Notes: generated by a model not told the origin, from the sequence alone. Positions 54,329-63,323 are shown, counted from the first letter of the stretch. The stretch is DNA of 64,000 nucleotides from Parvibaculum sp049651025 (GCF_049651025.1 NZ_JBASBH010000077.1:1-64000), one strand, 5' to 3'. Translations and numbers: made by a program.

Positions 54329-55471
54329 TCACCCTTCAATCACGATCTTCGGTGCCTTGCGCGCCCGCGTGCCGAGCGCCTCATCAATATGCGCGCCGAC
54401 TTTTGCCGCGATCTCGATGAAGATGCGCGCCTCCGGGCTGTCGGGCGCCGTGGCGACGATGGGTGTACCGGCATCTGATGTTTCACGCACCGACATATGC
54501 AGCGGCACTTCGCCGAGGAAATCGCAGCCGAGCTTTTCGGCCATGCGCCGCGCGCCGCCTTCGCCGAAGATGTAGGACTTCTCGCCCGAGCCGGGGCTGA
54601 CGAAATAGGCCATGTTCTCGACGATGCCGAAGACGGGCACATGCGTCTTTTCAAACATCGCATAGCCCTTGCGCGCGTCGATCAGCGCGATTTCCTGCGG
54701 GGTCGAGACGACGACTGCGCCGGTCAGCGGCACGCGCTGGACCATGGTGAGCTGCGCGTCGCCGGTGCCGGGCGGCATATCGACGATCAGCACGTCAAGC
54801 TCGCCCCAGGCCACATCGGTCATCATCTGCGTCAGCGCCGATTGCACCATAGGGCCGCGCCAGATCATGGCTGTATCTTCCTCGACGAGGAAGCCGATCG
54901 ACATTGTCTTGATGCCGTAATTCTCCATCGGCTTCAGCTTTTTGCCCTCGACTTCGGGCTTGCCCTTCAGGCCCAGCATGCGCGGGATCGAGGGGCCGTA
55001 AATATCGGCATCGAGCAGGCCGACGCGGCGGCCGAGCTTTGCGAGGCCGAGTGCGAGGTTGACGGCGACGGTCGACTTGCCGACGCCGCCCTTGCCGCTG
55101 GCAACCGCGACGATGGCGGCGACGCCGGGAATCTGGAGCGGGCCCTGGCGTTTCGGGGCCGGGCGGCCCTCGCCATGGGTGTGATCGTGGCCGTGATTGG
55201 GCTGCTGCGGGCGGGCGGCGGCACGGTGGGCGGTCAGAACGGCGGTGACGCTCAGCACACCGGGCAGCTTTCGCACGGCTTCTTCGCACTGGCGGCGCAG
55301 GGGCTCCATTGCCGGGCCGCGCTCGGGCGCGACCTCGACGCTGAAGCCGACATGGCCTTCGCGCAGCACCAGCCCATGAATGAGGCCTGCCGAGATGACA
55401 TCCCTGCCTGCATCAGGGTCGACGATCCCTGTAAGCGCCTTGATGACATCTTCCTGGGTTACGCGGCTCAT
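54329..55471 (-). CDS. mrp: Mrp/NBP35-family P-loop ATPase (Fe-S carrier type), lacking the CxxC cysteines
   Basis: 380 aa from ATG 55471; the frame is open much further upstream across hflK but that part is shadow. An N-terminal MIP18/DUF59-like domain (1-85), a His-rich linker (PNHGHDHTHGEG), then the P-loop ATPase with KGGVGKS at 127-133 and the DMPPGTGDAQLT Mrp motif. In E. coli Mrp the CxxC that holds the bridging Fe-S cluster follows NMS; the equivalent place here is S292-P-G-S295, with no cysteine. It may still act as an ATPase or dimer but cluster binding must differ. Divergent from hflK. Confidence 0.93.
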   Translation of the reverse strand: MSRVTQEDVIKALTGIVDPDAGRDVISAGLIHGLVLREGHVGFSVEVAPERGPAMEPLRRQCEEAVRKLPGVLSVTAVLTAHRAAARPQQPNHGHDHTHGEGRPAPKRQGPLQIPGVAAIVAVASGKGGVGKSTVAVNLALGLAKLGRRVGLLDADIYGPSIPRMLGLKGKPEVEGKKLKPMENYGIKTMSIGFLVEEDTAMIWRGPMVQSALTQMMTDVAWGELDVLIVDMPPGTGDAQLTMVQRVPLTGAVVVSTPQEIALIDARKGYAMFEKTHVPVFGIVENMAYFVSPGSGEKSYIFGEGGARRMAEKLGCDFLGEVPLHMSVRETSDAGTPIVATAPDSPEARIFIEIAAKVGAHIDEALGTRARKAPKIVIEG

Positions 55472-55536
55472 ATTCTCTGTCTCTGGTTGAAATGCTGCAA
55501 TGCGGAGGTCATATGATCGCACATATTCAGCGTAAA

Positions 55537-55557
55537 AAGGCGCTTGCGTTGCGCCTT
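55537..55557. repeat. Hairpin in the mrp-hflK divergent region
   Basis: AAGGCGC-TTGCGTT-GCGCCTT sits midway in the 159-nt gap between the divergent starts. TCATAT occurs on both sides (near 55510 and 55570). Possible shared regulatory site. Confidence 0.3.
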
Positions 55558-55630
55558 GCGAGTGACTGTCATATAACCGCGTGGCGCGAAAACCAATCGG
55601 TTCCATCTTCTTCCATTCAAAGGATTTTTG

Positions 55631-56794
55631 ATGCCCTGGAGCAATAATAACGGCGGCGGTGGCTGGCAGGGCGGAGGCGGTGGTAACAGAGGTCCATGGG
55701 GCCAAGGCCCATCGGGCGGCGGCCAGCAGCCCGACCTCGACGAGTTGATCCGCAAGGGTCAGGAAAAGCTCCGGGAAATGATCCCCGGCGGCACGGGCGG
55801 CGCTCGCGGCCTCATCCTCATCATTGTGGCGCTTGCCGTTCTGTTTCTTGCCTGGAGTTCGGTTTTCCGCGTGGATACCGACGAGCAGGGCATTGTGATG
55901 CGCTTTGGCAAATTCGCGCGCGCCGAGGAGCCCGGCCTGCACGTGAAGCTGCCTTACCCCATCGAGACGGTCGAAACGCCCAACGTCACGCGCATCAACC
56001 GTATCGACATCGGCATGCGCGATACGGGTGGAAGCTCGTCGGTCAATGTTGCCGAAGAGGGCCTGATGCTGACGGGTGACGAAAACATCGTTGACATCAG
56101 CTTCAGCGTCCGCTGGCGCATCGCGATCAATGGCGCGACGCAATATCTCTTCAATGTCGAAGATCCTGAACGCACCGTGAAGGCGATTGCCGAAAGCGCC
56201 ATGCGCGAAGTGGTAGGCCAATCGAATATTCAGGCCTTGCTCACGACTGGTCGTGGCGATGTGCAGGAAAAGGTCAGGGGGCTGATGCAGCAGGCGCTCG
56301 ACAGCTACAAGTCGGGCATCGAGATCACCGAGGTCCAGTTGCAGAACAGTAATCCGCCCTCCGCCGTTATCGATGCGTTCCGTGACGTGCAGGCGGCGCA
56401 GGCCGACCAGGAGCGTTTGCGCTTCGAGGCAAACACCTATGCCAATACCGTCGTGCCCAAGGCGCGCGGTCAGGCGGCGCAGATCACGCAGCGCGCGGAA
56501 GCCTATCGCGAGCAGATCGTGGCTGAAGCAGACGGCGAGGCGAAGCGCTTCCTGTCGATCTACACCGAGTACAAGAAGGCGAAAGACGTGACGCGCCAGC
56601 GCATGTATCTGGAGACGATGGAAGACGTATACGGCCGCATCAACAAGGTGCTGGTCGATCCGAGCGAGGGCGGCAAGGGCGTTCTGCCTTACCTGCCACT
56701 CTCGGGCCTCAAGCCTTCGGGCGCGGCGACTGCCGCGGGTGCCGATAGCGCTTCGGGTACAACGTCAGCCACCAGCTCGGAGAGCCGCCCATGA
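55631..56794 (+). CDS. hflK: SPFH membrane protein HflK
   Basis: 387 aa from ATG 55631; a TTG 3 nt upstream is less likely. The N-terminus is Gly/Asn/Trp-rich, then one membrane segment (about 60-76) and the periplasmic SPFH/band-7 domain (VFRVDTDEQGIVMRFGKF onward), a coiled-coil (AQADQERLRFEANTYAN) and a Ser/Ala tail. HflK and HflC form a large periplasm-facing assembly around FtsH and modulate its proteolysis. Overlaps hflC by 4 nt. Confidence 0.94.
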   Translation: MPWSNNNGGGGWQGGGGGNRGPWGQGPSGGGQQPDLDELIRKGQEKLREMIPGGTGGARGLILIIVALAVLFLAWSSVFRVDTDEQGIVMRFGKFARAEEPGLHVKLPYPIETVETPNVTRINRIDIGMRDTGGSSSVNVAEEGLMLTGDENIVDISFSVRWRIAINGATQYLFNVEDPERTVKAIAESAMREVVGQSNIQALLTTGRGDVQEKVRGLMQQALDSYKSGIEITEVQLQNSNPPSAVIDAFRDVQAAQADQERLRFEANTYANTVVPKARGQAAQITQRAEAYREQIVAEADGEAKRFLSIYTEYKKAKDVTRQRMYLETMEDVYGRINKVLVDPSEGGKGVLPYLPLSGLKPSGAATAAGADSASGTTSATSSESRP

Positions 56795-57672
56795 ACAGGT
56801 CAGTAGCCGTCGGCGCGGGCGCCGCACTCGTCATCGCCTTCATCGTTCTTTCGTCAGCCCTTTTCACCGTCAACATGACGCAGCAGGCTATCGTGCTGCA
56901 GTTCGGTTCGCCGCGTGGAGACGTGATCACCGAGCCGGGCCTGCACTGGAAGCTGCCGTTCATCCAGAACGTCGTCTTCATCGACAAGCGCCTTCTCAAC
57001 CTTGAGGCGCCTGCCGAAGAAATCACGGCCTCGGACCAGAAGCGTCTCGTGGTCGATGCTTTCGCGCGTTATCGCATTGCCGATGCGCTGAAGTTCTACC
57101 AGACGGTTCGCGATCCGCGCCTGACCGAGCAGCGGCTTCAGCCGACCTTCGGTTCGGCGCTCCGCAACACGCTGGGCGACAATACGCTTGAGGCGCTTGT
57201 GCGCGGCAATCGTGCGGGCCTGATGAAGAAGATTCAGCAGACCTTCAACACGGCGGCTGCCGATCTCGGCATCGAGATCGTCGATGTGCGCATTCGTCGC
57301 GCCGACCTGCCGGCTGCAAACAGCCAGGCGATTTTCCGTCGCATGCAGACGGAGCGCGAACGCGAGGCGGCAGAAATTCGCGCCAAGGGCCAGGAAGAGG
57401 CTCAACGGCTTCGCAGCCGCGCCGACCGTGACGTGACGGTGTTGCTGGCCGATGCCGAACGCGATGGCCAGATCCTTCGCGGTGAAGGCGACGCGACGCG
57501 GAGCAAGATCTACGCCGATGCTTTCGGACAGGATCCTGAGTTCTTTGCGTTCTATCGCTCCATGCAGGCTTACGAGAAAGGCCTGAAGGGCGACAACACG
57601 ACGATGGTGGTGTCTCCCAATAGCGAATTCTTCCGTTATTTCGGCAACGCGAACGCCGGGGCCAAACGTTAG
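56791..57672 (+). CDS. hflC: SPFH membrane protein HflC
   Basis: 293 aa. A single N-terminal membrane segment (about residues 7-24) is followed by the SPFH domain (NMTQQAIVLQFGSPRGDVI, PFIQNVVFIDKRLLN) and the coiled-coil with REREAAEIRAKGQEEAQRL. Partner of HflK in FtsH control. ATG 56791 overlaps hflK by 4 nt; a small DUF2065 gene follows after 1 nt. Confidence 0.95.
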   Translation: MNRSVAVGAGAALVIAFIVLSSALFTVNMTQQAIVLQFGSPRGDVITEPGLHWKLPFIQNVVFIDKRLLNLEAPAEEITASDQKRLVVDAFARYRIADALKFYQTVRDPRLTEQRLQPTFGSALRNTLGDNTLEALVRGNRAGLMKKIQQTFNTAAADLGIEIVDVRIRRADLPAANSQAIFRRMQTEREREAAEIRAKGQEEAQRLRSRADRDVTVLLADAERDGQILRGEGDATRSKIYADAFGQDPEFFAFYRSMQAYEKGLKGDNTTMVVSPNSEFFRYFGNANAGAKR

Positions 57673-57673
57673 A

Positions 57674-57871
57674 ATGGAAAACGGTGTGATTGAGCTGCTC
57701 TCGGCGCTGGGACTCGTCCTGGCGATCGAGGGCGCGCTCTATGCCGCTTTTCCGACTGTGATGCGTCGGGCGCTTGCGTCGCTTGGAACGCAGCCCGATC
57801 AGGCGCTGCGTTTCGGCGGGCTGCTCGCCCTTGCGACAGGTGTCGCGCTGGTCTGGATGGTTCGCGGATAA
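57674..57871 (+). CDS. DUF2065 family small membrane protein (YjeT-like)
   Basis: 65 aa with two hydrophobic segments: ELLSALGLVLAIEGALYAAF and FGGLLALATGVALVWMV. GLVLAIEGALYAAFP followed by RFGGLLALATGVALVW is the DUF2065 pattern. The order hflK, hflC, DUF2065 matches the E. coli hfl neighbourhood with yjeT. It starts 1 nt after hflC. Function unknown, perhaps linked to the HflKC complex. Confidence 0.92.
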   Translation: MENGVIELLSALGLVLAIEGALYAAFPTVMRRALASLGTQPDQALRFGGLLALATGVALVWMVRG

Positions 57872-57938
57872 TGGGACATCATCGGTCGGCATAGCTATGT
57901 GAGGCGGCCGGGCAACCGGCAGCGAGTGGGGGCGGGGA

Positions 57939-59432
57939 ATGCGGGTGTCGTCATTGGTGAGCGCGGATAAAGCCGGCGGTCTCATGCGATGCGGGTTTGC
58001 GGCGGCGCTGCTTTTTGCAGCCGCAATTGTTGTTCCCGTTCAGCCGGCTTTTGCGCGCCCTTTACCGGCGAGCCTTGCCGATCTCGCGCAAAGGCTGTCG
58101 CCCGCCGTCGTCAATATTTCGACGTCGCAGACCTTGCCTGCAGGTGCGGAGCCCGACGCCGCGCTGCCGGATGAAAACGCTCCCGATGAAAATGGCGCGC
58201 CCGACGATGGGCAGACCTCGCCTTTCGGCGCGCCCGATCAGCCCGAAGCGCCCGGCGAAAAAGTGCAGTCGCTCGGTTCCGGTTTCGTGATCGATGCCGG
58301 TGGCATCATCGTCACCAACAATCATGTGATCGAAGGCGCCGACAAGATCGACGTTACATTCACCGACGGCACGACTTTGCCCGCCAAGGTTCTCGGCCGC
58401 GACGACAAGACCGACATTGCCGTTCTCAAGGTCGACACCAAGATGCGCCTGCCATTCGTGGTGCTGGGCGACAGCAACAAGATGCGCGTCGGCGACTGGG
58501 TGATGGCGATCGGCAATCCCTTCGGTCTTGGCGGCACAGTGACGGCGGGTATCGTTTCGGCGCTCAATCGCGATATTCACGCCGGTAGCTATGACGATTT
58601 CATCCAGACCGATGCCTCGATCAATCGCGGCAATTCGGGTGGGCCGCTGTTCAATCTTGCCGGTGAAGTGATCGGCATGAATACGGCGATCATCTCGCCG
58701 TCTGGCGAGAGCGTCGGCATCGGCTTTGCCACGCCTTCAAGCACGCTCATCTCGGTTGTCGACCAGATCGTCAAGCATGGCGAAATCAGGCGCGGCTGGA
58801 TCGGCGTTCGCATTCAGATGGTGACGCCGGAAATCGCAGAGACGCTCGGGCTCAAGGAAACGCATGGGGCGCTTGTCGCAGGCGTGACGCCGGGCGGACC
58901 GGCGGAAGCCGCAGGTATCGAGACCGGCGATCTCATCATCGGGTTCGACGGGCAGAAGGTGCAGGAAATGCGCGATCTGCCGCGCGTCGTCGCTGAAACG
59001 GATATCGGCAAAAAGGCCAGGATCGATTTCATTCGCGGCGGCAAGCGGACCTCGCTTCAGGTGAAGGTCGGCCTGCTCAGCGAGCCGAAGGTCGCCAAGG
59101 ACAAGAAGTCGCCAAAAGTGCCGCCGGTGATGGAAAAGACCCGCGCGCTCGGCCTCGACCTCATGGCGCTGACGCCGGACGTGCGCAAGCATTTCAACCT
59201 CCCGGCCGATGCGACAGGCGTTCTCGTCAGCGATGTTTCGCCCTCGAGCGCCGCTGCCGAAAAGGGCATCCGTCCGGGCGATCTCATTGTGCGTGTCGGT
59301 CAGGTCGATGTGACGACGCCGAAGCAATTCGTCGCGCGCATTGCCGAAGAGAAGAAGGCCGGGCGGACTTCGGTCCTGCTGCGCGTCGTCACGGGCAAGG
59401 ATCCGCGCTTTGTCGCGGTGCCGGTGGAGTAG
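57939..59432 (+). CDS. degP: Periplasmic HtrA/Do-family serine protease (DegP-like)
   Basis: 497 aa. Signal peptide about residues 15-39 ending PAFA. The trypsin-like domain has catalytic H129 (TNNHVI), D159 (KTDIAVL) and S233 (GNSGGPL), followed by two PDZ domains (about 290-390 and 395-497). A linker rich in Asp/Pro (about 66-108) precedes the protease core. It degrades or refolds misfolded envelope proteins. With hflK and hflC upstream the region forms an envelope proteolysis cluster. Other Do-family paralogues (DegQ) cannot be excluded. Confidence 0.94.
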   Translation: MRVSSLVSADKAGGLMRCGFAAALLFAAAIVVPVQPAFARPLPASLADLAQRLSPAVVNISTSQTLPAGAEPDAALPDENAPDENGAPDDGQTSPFGAPDQPEAPGEKVQSLGSGFVIDAGGIIVTNNHVIEGADKIDVTFTDGTTLPAKVLGRDDKTDIAVLKVDTKMRLPFVVLGDSNKMRVGDWVMAIGNPFGLGGTVTAGIVSALNRDIHAGSYDDFIQTDASINRGNSGGPLFNLAGEVIGMNTAIISPSGESVGIGFATPSSTLISVVDQIVKHGEIRRGWIGVRIQMVTPEIAETLGLKETHGALVAGVTPGGPAEAAGIETGDLIIGFDGQKVQEMRDLPRVVAETDIGKKARIDFIRGGKRTSLQVKVGLLSEPKVAKDKKSPKVPPVMEKTRALGLDLMALTPDVRKHFNLPADATGVLVSDVSPSSAAAEKGIRPGDLIVRVGQVDVTTPKQFVARIAEEKKAGRTSVLLRVVTGKDPRFVAVPVE

Positions 59433-59452
59433 AGGTTTTCTGATTTCGTTTT

Positions 59453-59479
59453 GTCACCCCAGAACAAGCCCGGGATGAC
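59453..59479. repeat. Truncated family B repeat remnant
   Basis: GTCACCCC is followed at once by AGAACAAGCCCGGGATGAC: the left end of a B element joined to its right half, with the middle about 60 bp missing. It lies between the convergent degP and serB stops. Confidence 0.6.
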
Positions 59480-59488
59480 GGCAGAAGA

Positions 59489-60376
59489 TTACACCTCGAC
59501 GATGTCGTCCTCGCGGTAGCCCTGCATATAAAGCAGCGCTGTCAGATCGCCGTGATCGATGCGGGCATCCGCCGCTTCAGCAACCACGGGCTTTGCGTGG
59601 AACGCCACACCGAGGCCTGCTTCCTCGATCATGCCGAGATCGTTCGCGCCGTCGCCGACTGCCAGCGTCTCATGCCGCTTGAGGCTCAGTTCCTCGCGGA
59701 GCTTGATCAGCGCGTCGATCTTGGCTTCGCGGCCAAGGATCGGCTCGGCGATGCCGCCCGAGAGCTTGCCGTCGATGAAAACCAGTCTGTTGGCCTGATT
59801 GGTGTTGAAGCCCACCGAATGGGCCACGCGTTCGGTGAAGAAGTTGAAGCCGCCGGAGACGAGGGCGCAAGCATGGCCATGCGCGCGCATGGTGCGGACA
59901 AGCGCGCGGCCGCCCGGCGTTTCGGTGATGCGTTCGTGATAGACCTTTTCGAGTGCTTCGAGGGGCAAGCCTTTCAGCAATCCGACGCGCTCGCGCAGCG
60001 CGGGCTCGAAGGCGATCTCGCCCTGCATGGCGCGTTCGGTAATCGCGGCGATCTGTTTTTTGATGCCGAGTTCTGCGGCAAGCTCGTCGATGCATTCCTG
60101 CTGGATGATGGTCGAATCCATATCGGCGACGAGCAGCTTCTTGCGCCGTCCCTCAGTGGGCTGCACGACGATGTCGAGGTTGGCGGAGGCGAGATGGGCG
60201 CGCAATGCGGATTCGGGCCGCTTGCCGCCTTCACTCTCGAATTCGATATCGCAGGCCATGCCCTTTGCGAGCCAGTTCGGCGCGGTGGCTTGCGGTAAAA
60301 TTTCGAAGGCAGCTTCGACATGTTCGTCGCGCAGTGACGCGGCGCTGTTGCCTATGAGGGTGAGGGTGTATTTCAT
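59489..60376 (-). CDS. serB: Phosphoserine phosphatase SerB
   Basis: Last step of serine synthesis. 295 aa from ATG 60376. HAD-family phosphatase: the nucleophile motif DMDSTI has D85 and D87, followed by E in QQECIDELA; LVSGGFNFFTERVA (motif II Ser) and AVGDGANDLGMIEEAGLG (motif III Asp). The N-terminal 75 residues resemble the ACT-like domain of longer SerB proteins (about 300 aa). The start is 25 bp from that of the divergent miaA. Confidence 0.94.
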   Translation of the reverse strand: MKYTLTLIGNSAASLRDEHVEAAFEILPQATAPNWLAKGMACDIEFESEGGKRPESALRAHLASANLDIVVQPTEGRRKKLLVADMDSTIIQQECIDELAAELGIKKQIAAITERAMQGEIAFEPALRERVGLLKGLPLEALEKVYHERITETPGGRALVRTMRAHGHACALVSGGFNFFTERVAHSVGFNTNQANRLVFIDGKLSGGIAEPILGREAKIDALIKLREELSLKRHETLAVGDGANDLGMIEEAGLGVAFHAKPVVAEAADARIDHGDLTALLYMQGYREDDIVEV

Positions 60377-60401
60377 CGGGGCAAACCGGAGACTGAACGA
60401 A

Positions 60402-61352
60402 TTGAACGAACCGCTGAAGACTGAAGGCGCAATCCTTATTGCAGGGCCGACCGCAAGCGGCAAGTCCGCGCTGGCGCTCGCCCTTGCCGAGCGTCTGGGC
60501 GGCGAGATCGTCAATGCCGATTCCATGCAGGTTTACCGCGAATTGCGCGTTTTGACAGCACGGCCGTCGCGCGACGAAGAGGCGCGTGCGCCGCATCACC
60601 TCTATGGCGTGTTGAGCGGCAGCGAGCATTGCTCGGCGGGCAAGTGGTCGCGCATGGCGCTGGAGGTTCTGTGCGACATAGAGGCGCGGGGGCGCGTTCC
60701 GATCATTGTCGGCGGCACGGGGCTTTATTTCCGGGCGCTGACCGAGGGTCTGTCGCCGATCCCCGCCATTCCCGACGATATTCGCGAGGCGGTGCGGGCG
60801 GAAGTCGCGGCAGCGGGCGAGGGGGCGCATGACCTGCTTGTCGATGCCGATCCGGAACTTGCCATCGTCATTCGGCCTTCCGACCGGCAGCGGATCGCGC
60901 GCGGGATCGAGGTTGCGCGCGGCACGTCCAGACTTTTGAGCCAATGGCACAAGGAGCCGCCCGCACCGCTTCTTGTCGGTCGGCTGGCGAAAATCGTTCT
61001 CGCGCCGGATCGTGACTGGCTCAAACGGCGCTGCGATGCGCGTTTCGAGGCCATGATAGGCGAGGGCGCGGTGGACGAAGCCCGTGCGCTCGGCGATCTT
61101 GGGCTCGACCCCGGTTTGCCGCTGATGAAGGCGCTTGGATTGCGACCTCTGATCGACTATGCCTCTGGAAATATTGATCTTTCCGACGCCGTTGCACGGG
61201 GGCAGGCAGAGACGCGGGCCTATGCCAAGCGGCAGGAGACCTGGTTCCGCACTCAGATGATTGCGTGGAATCGGCATTCTGCGCAAGATTCGGAAAGATT
61301 AACGTCAATTATCTTTTCATTTGTTGACGAATTGGGGTTGACCCGCAAATGA
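60402..61352 (+). CDS. miaA: tRNA dimethylallyltransferase MiaA
   Basis: Transfers a dimethylallyl group to A37 of tRNAs reading UNN codons. 316 aa from TTG 60402, chosen because GGAG lies 10 nt upstream (60388-60391). ATG 60354 is also in frame but would lie inside the divergent serB gene. The P-loop GPTASGKS is at residues 15-22, with DSMQVYRELRVLTARPS and VGGTGLYFRAL following. Probable start differs from what a longest-ORF rule would give. Confidence 0.93.
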   Translation: MNEPLKTEGAILIAGPTASGKSALALALAERLGGEIVNADSMQVYRELRVLTARPSRDEEARAPHHLYGVLSGSEHCSAGKWSRMALEVLCDIEARGRVPIIVGGTGLYFRALTEGLSPIPAIPDDIREAVRAEVAAAGEGAHDLLVDADPELAIVIRPSDRQRIARGIEVARGTSRLLSQWHKEPPAPLLVGRLAKIVLAPDRDWLKRRCDARFEAMIGEGAVDEARALGDLGLDPGLPLMKALGLRPLIDYASGNIDLSDAVARGQAETRAYAKRQETWFRTQMIAWNRHSAQDSERLTSIIFSFVDELGLTRK

Positions 61353-61483
61353 GCCAGCGTTAGGTTGCCCGCGGTTTTAACGGCGTAGTATCGCGTTCGA
61401 CTTCTTCATGTCCCGGCCTGATCGGGTCGTGGCGGTGGCGATCAGCAGATGTCGCCGGTCGTATACGAAGAAGGAACGCAGTC

Positions 61484-63241
61484 ATGGCCGCCCAGGAACT
61501 TACAGGCGCGGAAATCGTCATCAAGGCGCTCACCGATCAGGGCGTGGACACGATATTCGGCTATCCGGGCGGCGCGGTGCTTCCGATCTATGACGCGCTG
61601 TTTCAGCAGAACAAGATTCGCCACATTCTCGTCCGCCATGAGCAGGGCGCGGTTCATGCCGCCGAGGGTTATGCGCGCTCGACCGGCAAGCCCGGCGTCG
61701 TGCTGGTCACGTCCGGTCCCGGTGCGACCAACGCCGTCACCGGCCTCACCGACGCGTTGATGGATTCGATCCCGATCATCTGCCTCACGGGGCAGGTGCC
61801 GACGCATCTGATCGGCACGGACGCATTTCAGGAATGCGATACGGTCGGCATCACGCGGCCCTGCACGAAGCACAACTGGCTCGTCAATTCGGCGAAAGAG
61901 CTGACGCGCGTCATGCATGAGGCTTTCTATGTCGCGACGAATGGCCGTCCGGGCCCGGTCGTCATCGACATTCCGAAGGATGTGCAGTTCCAGAAGGCCG
62001 AATATGTCGGCCCGCAGAATGTCGTTCACAAGACATACCGTCCGCGCGTCAAGGGCGATATCGAGGCGATCAAGCAGGCGATCGATCTCATCGCCAAGGC
62101 GAAGCGCCCGATCTTTTACACCGGCGGCGGCATCATCAATTCCGGCCCGCTTGCGAGCCAGTTGCTGCGCGAATTCGTCAAGCTGACCGGCTATCCGATT
62201 ACCTCGACGCTGATGGGCCTTGGCGCCTTCCCCGCGAGCGATCCGCAATGGCTCGGCATGCTCGGCATGCATGGCACCTTTGAAGCCAACAACGCCATGC
62301 ATGATTGCGACGTGATGATCAATCTCGGCGCGCGGTTCGACGACCGCGTGACTGGGCGTATCGACGCCTTCTCGCCGGATTCCAAGAAGATCCATGTCGA
62401 TATCGACGCCTCGTCGATCAACAAGATCGTTCACGTCGATGTCGGCATCATCGGCGATGCGGCCCATGTGCTTGAAGACATGCTGCGCATCTGGAAGGCG
62501 AAAGTCTGCAAGCCGGACAAGGCGGCGCTTGCTGCCTGGTGGGCGCAGATCGACACGTGGCGCGCGCGCAAGTCGCTCAGCTTCAATCAGACGGGCGACG
62601 TCATCAAGCCGCAATATGCGGTTCAGCGGCTCTATGAACTGACCAAGGATCGCGACACCTACATCACGACCGAAGTCGGTCAGCATCAGATGTGGGCGGC
62701 GCAGCACTATCATTTCGAAAAGCCGAACCACTGGATGACATCCGGCGGCCTCGGCACGATGGGCTACGGGCTTCCAGCCGCCGTCGGCGTGCAGATTGCG
62801 CATCCGGACGCTCTCGTCATCGACATTGCGGGCGAAGCCTCTATCCAGATGTGCATGCAGGAAATCTCGACGGCGGTGCAGTTCCGCCTGCCGGTCAAGA
62901 TTTTCATCCTGAACAACGAATATATGGGCATGGTGCGCCAGTGGCAGCAGTTGCTCCATGGCGGGCGCTACTCGCATTCCTATTCGGAATCGCTGCCCGA
63001 TTTCGTCAAGCTGGCCGAGGCCTATGGGGCGACGGGCATCCGCGCGAAAACGGTCGGCGAGCTCGACGACAAGATCAAGGAGATGATCGCGGCTCCGGGG
63101 CCGGTCATTTTCGACTGCTGCGTGGACCAGCTTGAGAATTGCTTCCCCATGATCCCGTCCGGCGCTGCCCATAATGAGATGATTTTGGGCGACGATAGCG
63201 AGGCGGCAACCGTCACGGAAGAGGGCAAGATGCTCGTTTAA
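61484..63241 (+). CDS. ilvB: Acetolactate synthase large (catalytic) subunit
   Basis: Thiamine-diphosphate enzyme condensing two pyruvates (or pyruvate with 2-oxobutyrate), first step of branched-chain amino acid synthesis. 585 aa. GYPGGAVLPIYDAL and catalytic E53 in RHEQGAVHAAEGYAR, then a FAD-binding domain and the ThDP/Mg domain. The canonical GDG of that motif reads GEA here (E451), with NN in ILNNEYMGMVRQWQ retained. ATG 61484 is preceded by GAAGGA. No clear attenuator is seen in the 131-nt gap upstream. ilvN and ilvC follow. Confidence 0.96.
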   Translation: MAAQELTGAEIVIKALTDQGVDTIFGYPGGAVLPIYDALFQQNKIRHILVRHEQGAVHAAEGYARSTGKPGVVLVTSGPGATNAVTGLTDALMDSIPIICLTGQVPTHLIGTDAFQECDTVGITRPCTKHNWLVNSAKELTRVMHEAFYVATNGRPGPVVIDIPKDVQFQKAEYVGPQNVVHKTYRPRVKGDIEAIKQAIDLIAKAKRPIFYTGGGIINSGPLASQLLREFVKLTGYPITSTLMGLGAFPASDPQWLGMLGMHGTFEANNAMHDCDVMINLGARFDDRVTGRIDAFSPDSKKIHVDIDASSINKIVHVDVGIIGDAAHVLEDMLRIWKAKVCKPDKAALAAWWAQIDTWRARKSLSFNQTGDVIKPQYAVQRLYELTKDRDTYITTEVGQHQMWAAQHYHFEKPNHWMTSGGLGTMGYGLPAAVGVQIAHPDALVIDIAGEASIQMCMQEISTAVQFRLPVKIFILNNEYMGMVRQWQQLLHGGRYSHSYSESLPDFVKLAEAYGATGIRAKTVGELDDKIKEMIAAPGPVIFDCCVDQLENCFPMIPSGAAHNEMILGDDSEAATVTEEGKMLV

Positions 63242-63323
63242 AGCTCTTGTTCCCTCCCGTCTGCGGGCGGGCTTGAGCAAAAAGAGCTTCCCACCTCCCT
63301 CTAATCCCAATACAGAGACGCGC

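Noticed and set aside
54329..56221. Longer 630-aa start for Mrp, extending across hflK
   Set aside because: The first 250 residues would be antisense to hflK and are not protein-like; ATG 55471 gives the normal Mrp N-terminus.
61408..61593. Possible ilv leader peptide with VVAVAI upstream of ilvB
   Set aside because: The frame runs past the ilvB start without a stop, and no terminator/antiterminator pair is seen, so attenuation is not supported.
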